DNA from: Pontibacillus yanchengensis Y32 | Lineage (GTDB): Bacteria; Bacillota; Bacilli; Bacillales; BH030062 | Length of the DNA: 64,000 nucleotides | NCBI RefSeq assembly: GCF_000770635.1 | Contig: NZ_AVBF01000008.1 | Coordinates: 1-64,000, forward strand | Direction: 5' to 3' | Shown: in pieces, positions 45,632-55,536 of the stretch | Layout of the letters: each line of letters opens with the position of its first letter | Position numbering within the stretch: the first letter of the stretch is position 1 | Notes under the pieces: model-generated | Told to the model about the DNA's origin: nothing | Databases searched by the model: none | What the model saw: only the letters and a program-made list of their open reading frames with translations | Program-made: the position numbers and the translations under genes

Positions 45632-48600
45632 GACATGAACAGATGAACCGTTTTTCTGTAAATCTTCTACCGTTGCCACAGCGAGATCCTTATCTTGATC
45701 GAGTAAATAGTTTACCAGTTTAAACGTATCAAGATGCGTAAAGCTTGGTAAGCGATAGCGTGTAGCTAATGCTCTCAGCTGATAACCGAATCGTTGCTTT
45801 TTCCTACCTTGTGTTGGCGTACAGAGCAATGCGTGGATCTGTTCGTTTGAAATCATCTCTTCCATTTGGTCGAGGTTTTTCTCAACTACCTCCACGTTCA
45901 GACCTTCTTGAGTTAAAAATGCCGCTGTATTCGGCGTTGCATATACATGCATTCCTTTTTCTATCATGTTCGTAAGGATTGGGATGGCTGCATGCTTTTC
46001 CGACTCATTGATGGAGCATAGTATGTTCATTGGCATTTGGATATTGGTCAAATACCAGGCTTTTTGAATGGCTTCCGTTAGATCAGTCGATAAACCAAGA
46101 ACTTCACCTGTCGATTTCATCTCAGGTCCTAGTGCGTGGTCTACATCATTTAATTTATTGTCTGAAAAAGCTGGTGCCTTCACGGTATAGAATGGGACTT
46201 CTTCTAGCAGTCCTGTTCCGTAGGTTGAATCCTTCAGTTTATAGCCAATTTGAGTGAATACGGCTAATTCAATCATTGGTACCGACGTTACCTTACTCAT
46301 AACCGGAACCGTTCTCGAGGAACGAGGATTCACTTCTAAGACGTAGACCTCATCTCCTTCTATGACGAACTGAATGTTAATCATTCCGGTTGCGTTCATG
46401 GCTTTGGCTAGCTTTTTCGTATAGGAGACGATTGTTTCTTGTTGCTCGTTGGTCAGAGTAATAGGAGGATAAACGGATGTGCTATCACCTGAATGGACTC
46501 CCGCTCGTTCCATGTGCTCCATGATGCCTGGAATAAGAATATCGTCTCCATCACAAATAGCGTCCACTTCACATTCCTTGCCTTTTATATATTCATCAAT
46601 AACAAGAGGCCACATATTCTTTTGTGCTGCCTTCCATTGTTTTGAGTGGGTTTCTAGCTCTTCCTTACTACTGATTAGAAACATGGATTGACCACCTATT
46701 ACGTGGGATGGACGAACAATGACTGGAAAGGACACTTCGTCTGATACGTTTTGTAAATCAGTCAATTTATTTGCAATCGTTCCTTTAATATACGGAATAT
46801 CGAGCTCCTTCAATGTGTTATAAAAAGCGTCACGGTCTTCTACTTTTTCAATATCCTCAACAGAGGTACCGAGAATCTGGACGCCATTTTCTTGTAAACC
46901 ATTCGCTAGATTAATAGCAGTCTGCCCACCAAATTGAATCAACACTTTCTCAATGCCTTCTTTTTCAATAACAGCAAGGACATCTTCTAGAGCAAGTGGT
47001 TCAAAATAAAGACGGTCGGCCATTGTATAATCTGTACTAACCGTTTCAGGGTTATTGTTGATCACAACTGCTGTGTATCCTTTTTCTTTCAATGCCATCG
47101 TTGCGTGCACCGAGCAGTAATCGAATTCCACTCCTTGCCCGATTCGAATTGGGCCAGAGCCGACAACCAATACTTTCTCCCCGTCTACTTGTTCAACTTC
47201 ATCCTGGCCATTCCAAGTAGAGTAATAGTAAGGAGTGACCGCTTCAAATTCCCCTGCACATGTATCAACTTGCTTATAGGAGACAGTTAAGCCTGATTCT
47301 TGTTTGTACTCCCGGAAAAGAGGCAGGCTCATGTTGAGACAGGAAGCAAGAAATGCATCACTGATATTGAAGGACTTTGCTTTTTTGATTTGTGCGATGG
47401 AAAATAAAGTTTGATTTTTCAACTTTCCTTCAAGCTGGACGATATTGGCGATTTTTTCTAAAAACCATGGATCGATATACGTCAGCTGTTGAACCTGGTC
47501 GACGGTAACGCCTCGCTTAAACGCTTCTGCAATCAAGAACATTCGCTCATCTGTAGCGTGCTGAAGTTGATTGGATAACCCGGCATCAGAAAGATCTTGA
47601 TAAGAAGTGGAGGTTAAGCTAAGCTGATTCGTTTCCAGCGACCGAACAGCTTTATTCAACGCACCTTCAAACGTTCGATCAATTGCCATCACTTCCCCTG
47701 TCGCCTTCATCTGAGTTCCTAACTGTCGATTGCCTTCTACGAATTTATCAAACGGAAAACGTGGTAGCTTTACCACAACGTAATCAAGGGCAGGTTCAAA
47801 GGCAGCATAGGTTTTCTGTGTGATTGGATTTACAATTTCATCTAGATGATAGCCGATGGAACATTTCGTTGCCATACTAGCTATTGGATATCCGGTTGCT
47901 TTGGAAGCCAAGGCAGATGATCGACTCACCCTTGGATTCACTTCAATAACATAATAGTTATTGGAATAGGGGTCTAAACCAAACTGAATGTTACACCCGC
48001 CAACGATGTCGAGCGCCTGAATAACCTTTACGGAAGCATTACGAAGCATCTGATATTGCGTATCCGTTAATGTTTGTGAAGGAGCTACGACGATGGAATC
48101 TCCAGTGTGAACGCCAACAGGATCCATATTTTCCATGTTACAAACGATTGTGGCCGTTCCATTTGCATCTCGCATCACTTCATATTCAAGCTCTTTCCAG
48201 CCAAGGATGCTTTTCTCGACTAATATTTGATGGATAGGGCTGAGTTGAAGTCCTGTTCGCGCGATTTCCTGAAGTTCTTCTGCATTGTTTGCAACTCCAC
48301 CACCTTCCCCGCCTAGTGTATAGGCAGGACGGACAATGACTGGATAGTGAATAGCTGCCGCAAACTCGAGCGCTTCTTGTTGATTATCCACCATTTTCGA
48401 TTCTGGAATCGGTTCCTCGATATCAATCATGAGCTGGCGAAATAGCTGCCGGTCCTCTCCTTTTTGAATCGATTCCAGGGATGTACCTAGAAGCTCAACG
48501 CCATATTTTTGTAAAACACCTTTTTCTTCAAGTTCAATTGTTAAATTCAGCCCCGTTTGGCCACCTAACGTTCCGATTAACCCTTGAGGCTCCTCTTTAG

Positions 48601-48835
48601 CGATAATCTGTTCAATGGATTCTACCGTTAAAGGTTCCATATAGACACGATCTGCCATCATAGGGTCGGTCATGATAGTGGCTGGGTTACTATTAACAAG
48701 AACAACTTCGATTCCCTCTTCCTTCAAAGCCATACACGCCTGCGTTCCAGAGTAATCAAACTCCGCCGCTTGCCCAATCTGAATCGGACCGGAACCTACA
48801 ATTAATACCTTTTTCAAATCGTTACGTAGTGGCAT
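45629..48835 (-). CDS. carB: carbamoyl-phosphate synthase large subunit
   Basis: A 1068-residue enzyme built of two ATP-grasp halves (about 1-550 and 550-935) plus a C-terminal allosteric domain. Both halves start with the VGSGPIxIGQ motif, and the ATP-grasp stretches EVNPRVSRSSALASKATGYPIA and EVNPRSSRTVPVMSK are visible. I prefer the ATG at 48835 (MPLRNDLKKVLIVGSGP, AGGTG upstream) to the GTG at 48847. It overlaps carA by 14 bases. Position next to argF suggests the arginine-specific isoenzyme. Confidence 0.95.
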   Translation of the reverse strand: MPLRNDLKKVLIVGSGPIQIGQAAEFDYSGTQACMALKEEGIEVVLVNSNPATIMTDPMMADRVYMEPLTVESIEQIIAKEEPQGLIGTLGGQTGLNLTIELEEKGVLQKYGVELLGTSLESIQKGEDRQLFRQLMIDIEEPIPESKMVDNQQEALEFAAAIHYPVIVRPAYTLGGEGGGVANNAEELQEIARTGLQLSPIHQILVEKSILGWKELEYEVMRDANGTATIVCNMENMDPVGVHTGDSIVVAPSQTLTDTQYQMLRNASVKVIQALDIVGGCNIQFGLDPYSNNYYVIEVNPRVSRSSALASKATGYPIASMATKCSIGYHLDEIVNPITQKTYAAFEPALDYVVVKLPRFPFDKFVEGNRQLGTQMKATGEVMAIDRTFEGALNKAVRSLETNQLSLTSTSYQDLSDAGLSNQLQHATDERMFLIAEAFKRGVTVDQVQQLTYIDPWFLEKIANIVQLEGKLKNQTLFSIAQIKKAKSFNISDAFLASCLNMSLPLFREYKQESGLTVSYKQVDTCAGEFEAVTPYYYSTWNGQDEVEQVDGEKVLVVGSGPIRIGQGVEFDYCSVHATMALKEKGYTAVVINNNPETVSTDYTMADRLYFEPLALEDVLAVIEKEGIEKVLIQFGGQTAINLANGLQENGVQILGTSVEDIEKVEDRDAFYNTLKELDIPYIKGTIANKLTDLQNVSDEVSFPVIVRPSHVIGGQSMFLISSKEELETHSKQWKAAQKNMWPLVIDEYIKGKECEVDAICDGDDILIPGIMEHMERAGVHSGDSTSVYPPITLTNEQQETIVSYTKKLAKAMNATGMINIQFVIEGDEVYVLEVNPRSSRTVPVMSKVTSVPMIELAVFTQIGYKLKDSTYGTGLLEEVPFYTVKAPAFSDNKLNDVDHALGPEMKSTGEVLGLSTDLTEAIQKAWYLTNIQMPMNILCSINESEKHAAIPILTNMIEKGMHVYATPNTAAFLTQEGLNVEVVEKNLDQMEEMISNEQIHALLCTPTQGRKKQRFGYQLRALATRYRLPSFTHLDTFKLVNYLLDQDKDLAVATVEDLQKNGSSVHV

Positions 48836-49895
48836 AAGACTGTTCACCTACCAATTCGACAAACTGTTGAAACATAAACGCTGTATCATTCGGTCCTGCG
48901 TGAGCCTCCGGGTGAAATTGTACCGAGTAAATCGGCAAGGTATGGTGTTTCATCCCTTCGAGAGATCCATCATTTACATTTTTGTACGTCGTGATAAAAG
49001 GGGTGCCTTCCATACTTTCTGCCTGCACCTCATATCCGTGATTTTGCGATGTGATATAAACTTTGCCTGTTTCCATATGTTTAACAGGGTGATTGGATCC
49101 TCTATGACCAAACTTTAATTTAGATGTAGACCCGCCATAGGCAAGTGCTAATAATTGATGACCGAGGCATATGCCAAAGATTGGGTATGCCTGACTTAGC
49201 TTTTTCATTTCTGGTAGATAGGTTTGTAAGGATTGAGGATCCCCTGGACCATTGCTGATTACCACCCCATCTGGATTCAACTGCTGAACCTCTTCAAAGG
49301 AAGAATTGTATGGCATGATCGTGACTTTGCATGATTGTTTTTGTAAATATGTCACAATAGATTGCTTATAGCCAAAATCCATCAGTACAATATGAGGCCC
49401 CTCATTGGAATAGGTGAACGGCTCCTTCACAGATACGTTAGATACAAGTACTTCATCTGACTTCGCCTCCCATTCCAAGTACTCTGGGATATGTTTTACA
49501 ATCTTCCCCTTCTTCGTTCCTGTATCTCGAATCGTTTTCACCAATGTTCTTGTATCGATTCCACTAATCCCAGTAACTCCTTTGGTAGCTAGATAAGTAG
49601 AAAACGTATTATTGGATTGAAAGTGACTCGGTGCGTCACAATTCTCACCGATCACAACACCAGATATAAAAAGGGAGGTACTCTCATCATCTACATCATT
49701 CACACCATAGTTCCCAATTAGCGGATAACAAAAAACGATAATTTGCCCTGCATAGGAAGGGTCTGTGGTAATCTCTTGATACCCTGTCATGCTCGTGTTA
49801 AAGACGACTTCTCCTTCACATGAAGATGCATCCCCTATCAACGTTCCTTCAAAAACATCTCCATTCTCTAGTAAAAGATAACCTTGATTCTCCAA
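48822..49895 (-). CDS. carA: carbamoyl-phosphate synthase small subunit
   Basis: A 357-residue glutamine amidotransferase subunit. The N-terminal half is the CPSase small-chain domain (YQEITTDPSYAGQIIVFCYPLIGNYG). The C-terminal half is a class I amidotransferase with the nucleophilic cysteine in FGICLGHQLLAL and the histidine-glutamate pair in QFHPEAHAGP. It feeds ammonia to CarB and starts the carA-carB-argF-argG-argH series. Confidence 0.97.
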   Translation of the reverse strand: MENQGYLLLENGDVFEGTLIGDASSCEGEVVFNTSMTGYQEITTDPSYAGQIIVFCYPLIGNYGVNDVDDESTSLFISGVVIGENCDAPSHFQSNNTFSTYLATKGVTGISGIDTRTLVKTIRDTGTKKGKIVKHIPEYLEWEAKSDEVLVSNVSVKEPFTYSNEGPHIVLMDFGYKQSIVTYLQKQSCKVTIMPYNSSFEEVQQLNPDGVVISNGPGDPQSLQTYLPEMKKLSQAYPIFGICLGHQLLALAYGGSTSKLKFGHRGSNHPVKHMETGKVYITSQNHGYEVQAESMEGTPFITTYKNVNDGSLEGMKHHTLPIYSVQFHPEAHAGPNDTAFMFQQFVELVGEQSYATT

Positions 49896-49966
49896 TTGCC
49901 AACCTCCCTTAGTTTCTCCATTCTGTACGGATTGTAATGAAGTTTCGATTTGTCTCGTTGCGAATT

Positions 49967-49995
49967 ATTATACACAAGAACGAATTTATATACAA
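49967..49995 (-). promoter_or_regulatory. promoter of the carA-argH cluster with ArgR-box-like sequence
   Basis: Minus strand: TTGTAT (49990-49995) and TATAAT (49967-49972) are 17 bases apart, the latter in an extended -10 context TGTGTATAAT. Two overlapping ATAAATTCG and ATAATAATTCG stretches resemble Bacillus ArgR boxes, so arginine repression by ArgR is plausible but not proven. Confidence 0.55.
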
Positions 49996-50139
49996 TGCAA
50001 ATAAAAGAATTTTCTTGAAATTATTTTTGGAACCCTATGATTACGCTGTTTTTGTAAGGGTTTTTTGAATTCGTATAAAAAAGCACCAAGTATTACACTT
50101 GGTGCAAATGAATACGTTATACATTTCAGTGCATATCGC

Positions 50140-50199
50140 GGTGCCTGACCCCCGCCACGATACCGCGTTAAAGCATTATCAGAGCGGGGGTCTGGCACC
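50140..50199. repeat. 60-bp palindromic element, copy 3
   Basis: GGTGCCTGACCCCCGC pairs with GCGGGGGTCTGGCACC, exactly 60 bases. It begins 3 bases before the stop end of the DUF488 gene (stop at 50202), so it lies immediately downstream of that gene. Confidence 0.92.
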
Positions 50200-50201
50200 T
50201 A

Positions 50202-50558
50202 CTATTGCTTGGTAAGGATTTCTTTTAAAACAACCGCATGATTATACTCCTCTTCCTTTGTAGCAAACAGAAGCGTTACTTTCTTTTGTTTCACGTAAGA
50301 TTTTAACTGGTCAAGCGCTTGCTTCTTCTCCTCATCTTCGTGCATTTCTTGTTTGTATTTACGCTTGAAGTCAGCAAACTTATCCGGATCATGCCCAAAC
50401 CACTTTCGCAAATCTGCACTAGGTGCGACAGCCTTCATCCATTCATCTAATTGAGCAGCCTCTTTAGACACTCCTCTTGGCCACATCCCATCAACCAAAA
50501 CCCTCATGCCATCTTGATCAGAAACTTCCTCATATATCCGTTTTAATCGCACATCCAT
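50202..50558 (-). CDS. DUF488 family protein
   Basis: A 118-residue protein of the DUF488 (YeaO) family. The conserved VLVDGMWPRGVSKEAAQ and the APSADLRKWFGHDPDKFADFKRKY segment are plain, and the C-terminus has the short TLLFATKEEEYNHAVVL motif. Function of the family is not established. It is flanked on both sides by copies of the 60-bp palindrome, with a third copy a little further upstream. Confidence 0.88.
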   Translation of the reverse strand: MDVRLKRIYEEVSDQDGMRVLVDGMWPRGVSKEAAQLDEWMKAVAPSADLRKWFGHDPDKFADFKRKYKQEMHEDEEKKQALDQLKSYVKQKKVTLLFATKEEEYNHAVVLKEILTKQ

Positions 50559-50574
50559 ACTATCCCTCCTGCTT

Positions 50575-50634
50575 GGTGCCAGACCCCCGCCATGCTACCG
50601 CATTAACGCTTTACTCAAGTGAGGGTCTGGCACC
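50575..50634. repeat. 60-bp palindromic element, copy 4
   Basis: GGTGCCAGACCCCCGC pairs with a right arm ending GGGTCTGGCACC, exactly 60 bases. It lies directly upstream of DUF488, 17 bases from its start codon. Confidence 0.92.
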
Positions 50635-50745
50635 ATTTGATGACGGCACCTTTTGATGACACCTCTTAATCAACTACCACTTCTCTTATTTTTCTTGTAC
50701 ATATATAATTACCTTTATATACATTAGAAAAACAGCAGTTCTAAA

Positions 50746-50805
50746 GGTGCCTGACCCCCACTCTGTTACTTTGCTAAAGCTGTAACGTGACGGGGGTCTG
50801 GCACC
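50746..50805. repeat. 60-bp palindromic element, copy 5
   Basis: GGTGCCTGACCCCCA pairs with a right arm ending GGGGGTCTGGCACC, exactly 60 bases. It lies 18 bases before the ribosome binding site of the gene at 50839. Copies 3, 4 and 5 fall within 670 bases. Confidence 0.92.
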
Positions 50806-50838
50806 TTATGATAAACTAGCAATATAAGGAGGTTGATT

Positions 50839-51759
50839 ATGAAAACTCTATCTAACGAAGCGTTTCAACAAGCTAGATCTTATATTATGTCGAATGGTCG
50901 TCCTTTAGAGCAAGCACTATTTACATATGAATTTGAGGACGGTTCAGCTGAGGACGTTCTACACGCTCTTCAGCAATTCCAAAACGAAGATGGAGGGTTC
51001 GGAAATGGATTGGAAGCTGATTTCCGACTTCCTCACTCATCCCCTATGGCAACCTCTGTTGCATTTCAACATTTAATTCGTTTTGCCGACCATCCCTTGG
51101 CAATGGAGATGATTGAAAAAGCAATCCGTTATCTCGAATATGCTTTCATCGAACAACGACAAGGATGGCTTGCTGTTCCTGAACAAGCGAACGACTATCC
51201 TCACGCTTTTTGGTGGACGGTGCGAGAAAATGGGATGACATGGATAGATGCTAATTGGGGAAATCCAAGCGCAGAGCTTATTGGCTACCTTCATATATTT
51301 GAAGAATATGTCCAAGTACTACCTGTGCCAAAACTGGTGGACCAAGCCGTTCAACACTTACTAGAGATGGAGAACTTTGAATCAGAGCATGAAATCTATT
51401 GCTATCTACGGTTGTTAGCCATGGTTCCTTCCCAACGAACAGAAAAGGTAGAAAACCAACTAACGAGAGCTGTTCAATCACTCGTTAAACTGGACCGAGA
51501 AAATTGGCAAAAGTACGTTCCATTTCCGCTGAAATTCATCGCTACACCAGAAGCCAATCATTTCGGCATCCCTTCGTTCAAAGTGGAAGATAATCTTGAT
51601 TTCTTTGTAGAAAAACTCGAAGAAAACGGCCACTCTGCCCCAACATGGGAGTGGACAGAGTATCTAGACACATGGGAAGTTGCTAAAAAAGAATGGAGTG
51701 GCATTCTTACTTTAGGTGCACTCATCTCATTACGCACATTCGATCGACTAGAAGCATAA
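50839..51759 (+). CDS. alpha/alpha-toroid (prenyltransferase-like) repeat protein
   Basis: A 306-residue protein resembling squalene-cyclase/prenyltransferase-type alpha/alpha toroids, judged by the FQNEDGGFGNGLEADFRLP stretch and regularly spaced helices. I see no catalytic aspartate motif of a cyclase, and no membrane segment, so it may be a structural or binding version. The ATG at 50839 is preceded by AAGGAGGTTGATT; a TTG six bases earlier lies inside that site. It is a single-gene unit. Confidence 0.7.
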   Translation: MKTLSNEAFQQARSYIMSNGRPLEQALFTYEFEDGSAEDVLHALQQFQNEDGGFGNGLEADFRLPHSSPMATSVAFQHLIRFADHPLAMEMIEKAIRYLEYAFIEQRQGWLAVPEQANDYPHAFWWTVRENGMTWIDANWGNPSAELIGYLHIFEEYVQVLPVPKLVDQAVQHLLEMENFESEHEIYCYLRLLAMVPSQRTEKVENQLTRAVQSLVKLDRENWQKYVPFPLKFIATPEANHFGIPSFKVEDNLDFFVEKLEENGHSAPTWEWTEYLDTWEVAKKEWSGILTLGALISLRTFDRLEA

Positions 51760-51770
51760 ATAAATCATAG

Positions 51771-51810
51771 TAAAACGCTCAGATACAAAACTGTATCTGA
51801 GCGTTTTTTA
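51771..51810. terminator. bidirectional terminator
   Basis: Arms AAACGCTCAGATAC and GTATCTGAGCGTTTTTT around AAAACT; it lies between converging genes. Confidence 0.88.
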
Positions 51811-51832
51811 CACTTCAACCTAAAAGTGCACT

Positions 51833-53089
51833 TTATTTCACTTTCCCCACTACCTCCTCAATTTGATCATTCAACTCCTCCTGAGATAAAGAAGAGTTAG
51901 TTCCCTCATCCAACTTATACTTCTGTTTAAGCTTTAAGATACGCTGCACACTCTTCTCAATGGATTCCTTAGAAATCTCTCCGTCTTCTACTGCTTGCTT
52001 AATGGTTTGCTGAACAGATGCATATTGATCGCCTTGAGGATTAGCGATCATCACCATATCAGACCCTGCTTTTATGGATAATACAGCGGCTTGTTCCATC
52101 CCGTACTCATTTGAGATGGCACCCATTGTCATATCATCTGTAACCACTACTCCATCAAACTGCATTTCCTCCCGTAGTACCCCTGTAATAATAGGCTTAG
52201 ACAGCGTCGCTGGATAGGTTTCATCCAGTTCAGGAAAAAGAATATGCGCAACCATCACCATGTCAGCACCTTCTGCGATTGCTTCCTTAAATGGCACCAG
52301 TTCAAAGTCCTTGAGCTCCTCAAGCGTTTTATTGATTTTCGGCAAATTAAAATGGGAATCTACCGACGTATCCCCGTGACCTGGGAAATGCTTCACTACT
52401 GGAACAACGCCTTCAGAAGCAATGCCTTTCATCGTCGCAATCCCTAACTCTGATACTTTCGATGGTTTAGCTCCAAAGGAACGATCCCCTATCACTGGGT
52501 TATTTGGATTATTGTTAATGTCTAAAACAGGTGCGAAATCCATATTAAAACCATATCGTTTCACTTTCTTAGCAAGAAGTTCCCCAACTTGAAAAGAAAG
52601 CTCCGGGTTGTCCTGATCCCCTATTTGTTTACTGCTAGGGATATTTCTAAGCGCGCTCGGAATACGACTAACACGTCCACCTTCCTCATCTACACCAACA
52701 AATAATGGAACACCATAGCCTTGATTCGCCTGTTTAATAGAAGAAACAAATGAATCCAGTTGTGCATCACCTGTAACATTTCTCCCCAGCAAAATGACAC
52801 CACCTACATGCTGGGAGGAAATCATCTCTTCCCCTTTCTTACTTAACGAGGTTCCATTTAGCCCCACGTACATCATTTGAGCAATCATATCCTCTAACGT
52901 CATATCCTCCATCGCCCCCCTTACTTCAGCATCCATGGTAAAATTGGCGATTGTTTCTTGATTTATTTGCTTCTTTTGTCTATCACTTGCTGCAGCATCT
53001 TTCGCTATATGCTCCCCTTCTTCGTCTCCTGTACATCCAGCCAAGACAAGCGTCAGGGTAACTAATAAGCACGGAATATATCTTGTCAT
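51833..53089 (-). CDS. nagZ: GH3 beta-N-acetylglucosaminidase lipoprotein (NagZ-like)
   Basis: A 418-residue family-3 glycoside hydrolase with a lipoprotein signal (lipobox LAGC, C19). Motifs: GVDEEGGRVSR, KHFPGHGDTSVDSHFNLP containing the His/Asp dyad typical of NagZ, and the nucleophile aspartate in VVTDDMTMGAI. It probably removes N-acetylglucosamine from peptidoglycan fragments outside the membrane. The C-terminal domain of larger GH3 enzymes is missing, as usual for NagZ. The ATG at 53089 with GAGGTG upstream is preferred to the GTG at 53095. Confidence 0.88.
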   Translation of the reverse strand: MTRYIPCLLVTLTLVLAGCTGDEEGEHIAKDAAASDRQKKQINQETIANFTMDAEVRGAMEDMTLEDMIAQMMYVGLNGTSLSKKGEEMISSQHVGGVILLGRNVTGDAQLDSFVSSIKQANQGYGVPLFVGVDEEGGRVSRIPSALRNIPSSKQIGDQDNPELSFQVGELLAKKVKRYGFNMDFAPVLDINNNPNNPVIGDRSFGAKPSKVSELGIATMKGIASEGVVPVVKHFPGHGDTSVDSHFNLPKINKTLEELKDFELVPFKEAIAEGADMVMVAHILFPELDETYPATLSKPIITGVLREEMQFDGVVVTDDMTMGAISNEYGMEQAAVLSIKAGSDMVMIANPQGDQYASVQQTIKQAVEDGEISKESIEKSVQRILKLKQKYKLDEGTNSSLSQEELNDQIEEVVGKVK

Positions 53090-53172
53090 GCACACACCTC
53101 ACGTTATGAAATTTCTATTAATCATTATTCCCCTTCTATCATATCAAAACCCTTTTGTTTTAAATAACCACG

Positions 53173-53225
53173 CAAACACAAACCAAAAAACAACAATAAA
53201 CAACAACAAAACACAAAAATACACA
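53173..53225 (+). other. G-free A/C-rich stretch
   Basis: 53 bases with no G on the plus strand, almost entirely A and C. It lies in the 287-base gap between the divergent nagZ and phosphonate clusters. A promoter-like TTTACA / TAAAGT pair follows nearer the phosphonate gene, but it is weak. Confidence 0.8.
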
Positions 53226-53376
53226 GGATTAACTTGGTCTTAATATGGTATTTACAAACAATCGTTATAGTATAAAGTGAATCAAACGACAGGAGGTTTT
53301 TCATAAGAATAGAGGCAAAACACTGGAATTCAAAGGTTTCACTGGTAAATAAAACATATTGAGGAGGAATTTAATT

Positions 53377-54414
53377 ATGAAAAAAACAATGTTGTTTATT
53401 GTTTCGTTAATGTTGGTTTTTGTGGCAGCTTGCTCTGGAGGAAATGCAGAGACAAAGGAGAAAGAAATTACCGTTTATACAGCTCTAGAGGATGACATGA
53501 TTGAAACATATCTAAGCTCATTCAAAGAAAAACATCCAAATATCAAAGTAAATATCGTTCGTGATTCCACAGGCGTTGTAACATCCAAGCTATTAGCTGA
53601 AAAAGACAATCCTAAAGCAGATGTTGTATGGGGACTTGCTGCAACGAGTTTATTAGTTGCTGATCAAAAAGGAATGCTAGAAGGATATGCACCGGAAGGC
53701 ATCGATCGCGTTGGCTCTCAATACAAAGACACCCAAAATGAAAAGCCACACTGGGTTGGTATTGATGCATGGATGACTGGCATTGCAGTAAACACGGTAG
53801 AACTTAAAGAAATGGGCTTAGAAGCTCCTCAATCTTACGAAGACTTATTAGACCCTAAATATAAAGATTTAATTGTTATGCCAAACCCAGCATCATCTGG
53901 AACAGGATTCCTAACGGTGTCTGCCATGATGCAACTAATGGGCGAAGACAAAGCATGGAACTACATGGACGAGCTTCATAAAAACGTTGGTATGTACACA
54001 CACTCTGGTTCTAAGCCCGCTAAACTAGCTGGTCAAGGAGAGTATCCGATTGGTATTTCCTTTGGATATCGTGGGATTACTCAAGCTGAAAAAGGCGAGC
54101 CAATTAAAACGATTTTCCCTGAAGAAGGTTCCGGTTGGGATTTAGAAGCGAATGCTCTAGTGAAGAAAGAAAACATAAAGGACGAAGCGAAGACGTTCTT
54201 AGACTGGGCTATCTCTGACAAAGCCATGAAGGAATATAGCGAAAACTTTGCCATTACAACGGTACCTACAGATAAGCCAGTACCTGAAGGTTTTCCAGAA
54301 GATCCAACGGAACAGTTAATCGACAATGACTTCAATTGGGCTGCTGAAAATCGCCAAGAGATTCTAGACAAATGGACCAAAAATTATGACGGAAAGAGCG
54401 CACCCAAAGAATAA
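53377..54414 (+). CDS. 2-aminoethylphosphonate ABC transporter substrate-binding lipoprotein
   Basis: A 345-residue lipoprotein (lipobox VAAC, C19) of the extracellular solute-binding family 1. The start motif [28 protein letters not shown] matches receptors for 2-aminoethylphosphonate or ferric iron; the phosphonate genes following decide for AEP. GAGGAGG precedes the ATG at 53377. It delivers the substrate to the following ATPase and double permease. Confidence 0.85.
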   Translation: MKKTMLFIVSLMLVFVAACSGGNAETKEKEITVYTALEDDMIETYLSSFKEKHPNIKVNIVRDSTGVVTSKLLAEKDNPKADVVWGLAATSLLVADQKGMLEGYAPEGIDRVGSQYKDTQNEKPHWVGIDAWMTGIAVNTVELKEMGLEAPQSYEDLLDPKYKDLIVMPNPASSGTGFLTVSAMMQLMGEDKAWNYMDELHKNVGMYTHSGSKPAKLAGQGEYPIGISFGYRGITQAEKGEPIKTIFPEEGSGWDLEANALVKKENIKDEAKTFLDWAISDKAMKEYSENFAITTVPTDKPVPEGFPEDPTEQLIDNDFNWAAENRQEILDKWTKNYDGKSAPKE

Positions 54415-54481
54415 ATTGGGAGGGGTGGCTCTTTCCCCCTTATACTCTTATTATCTCAATCAAAAAGGAGCGAGTCAATCT

Positions 54482-55525
54482 ATGGAGCATCTGACCGTTC
54501 AAGATATACACAAGCAGTTTGGATCTTATACTGCTCTTCAAAATATCTCTTTTTCCATCCAACAAGGTGAATTTGTTTGTTTACTAGGACCAAGTGGATG
54601 TGGAAAGACAACCTTACTCCGTATTATCGCAGGACTTGAGCAACCAAATAGTGGAGACATCACGATGAACGGAAAGGCTATTACACAGCTACCACCTGCC
54701 AAACGTAAATTTGGTATCGTATTTCAATCGTATGCGTTATTCCCAAATTTAACAGCCTTCCAGAACGTAGCTTACGGATTAAAAACTAAAAAGACTTCAA
54801 GGCAAGAAATGAAACAAAAAGTCTACGACACACTTAAGCTCGTAAATCTTGAGCATATAGCTGACCGTTATCCGTCACAACTATCCGGAGGTCAACAACA
54901 ACGAGTGGCATTAGCTAGAGCATTAGCACTGTCCCCAGACTTTCTGTTACTGGATGAACCATTATCTGCATTAGATGCAAAGGTACGAGTTCAACTTCGA
55001 AACGAAATCAAAAAGCTACAAAAACGACTAGGTATTACCACCATCATGGTCACACACGACCAAGAAGAAGCATTATCAATGGCGGACCAAATGATTGTCA
55101 TGAACGATGCGAAAATGGAACAATCCGGTACGCCCCAACAAGTTTATGATCAACCAAAAACACCTTTTGTATCTGACTTTATTGGAACAATCAACTTCAT
55201 CGATCAGCATCTAGGCGTAGCAACCACTAACTCGATAGCTATCCGCCCAGAACATATTAAGGTGGCAACGGATAAAAAAGAAAATGCAAGTCCTGCGACT
55301 ATTGAACATATGGAATTTCGTGGCTCTTCCTACCGGTTAATGGTACTTCCTTTACATCAATTTGATCAAACGAATGATCAAGCTTTTATCCAAATCGACC
55401 TTTCTGCTGAAGAAGTTCACCAAATGGGCCTACAAATCAGTAACAAAATTTATATGACCTTTCCTGAAGATAAACTGACATACTTCGGGACTTCTCATTC
55501 TGGTCCGAAAACAGAAATTAGTTAG
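54482..55525 (+). CDS. 2-aminoethylphosphonate ABC transporter ATP-binding protein
   Basis: A 347-residue importer ATPase of the potD/CysA type. Walker A GPSGCGKTT, signature LSGGQQQR, Walker B LLLDEP and the switch VTHDQEEAL are present, followed by a C-terminal TOBE-like regulatory domain. The frame is open upstream to 54386, but the ATG at 54482 has AAAAAGGAG in front. A small hairpin-like stretch (54417-54441) separates it from the receptor gene. Confidence 0.88.
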   Translation: MEHLTVQDIHKQFGSYTALQNISFSIQQGEFVCLLGPSGCGKTTLLRIIAGLEQPNSGDITMNGKAITQLPPAKRKFGIVFQSYALFPNLTAFQNVAYGLKTKKTSRQEMKQKVYDTLKLVNLEHIADRYPSQLSGGQQQRVALARALALSPDFLLLDEPLSALDAKVRVQLRNEIKKLQKRLGITTIMVTHDQEEALSMADQMIVMNDAKMEQSGTPQQVYDQPKTPFVSDFIGTINFIDQHLGVATTNSIAIRPEHIKVATDKKENASPATIEHMEFRGSSYRLMVLPLHQFDQTNDQAFIQIDLSAEEVHQMGLQISNKIYMTFPEDKLTYFGTSHSGPKTEIS

Positions 55526-55536
55526 GGGAATCCATT

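Noticed and set aside
53359-53376. Alternative start for the AEP receptor at 53359
   Set aside because: The ATG at 53377 has GAGGAGG upstream and gives a proper lipoprotein signal peptide.
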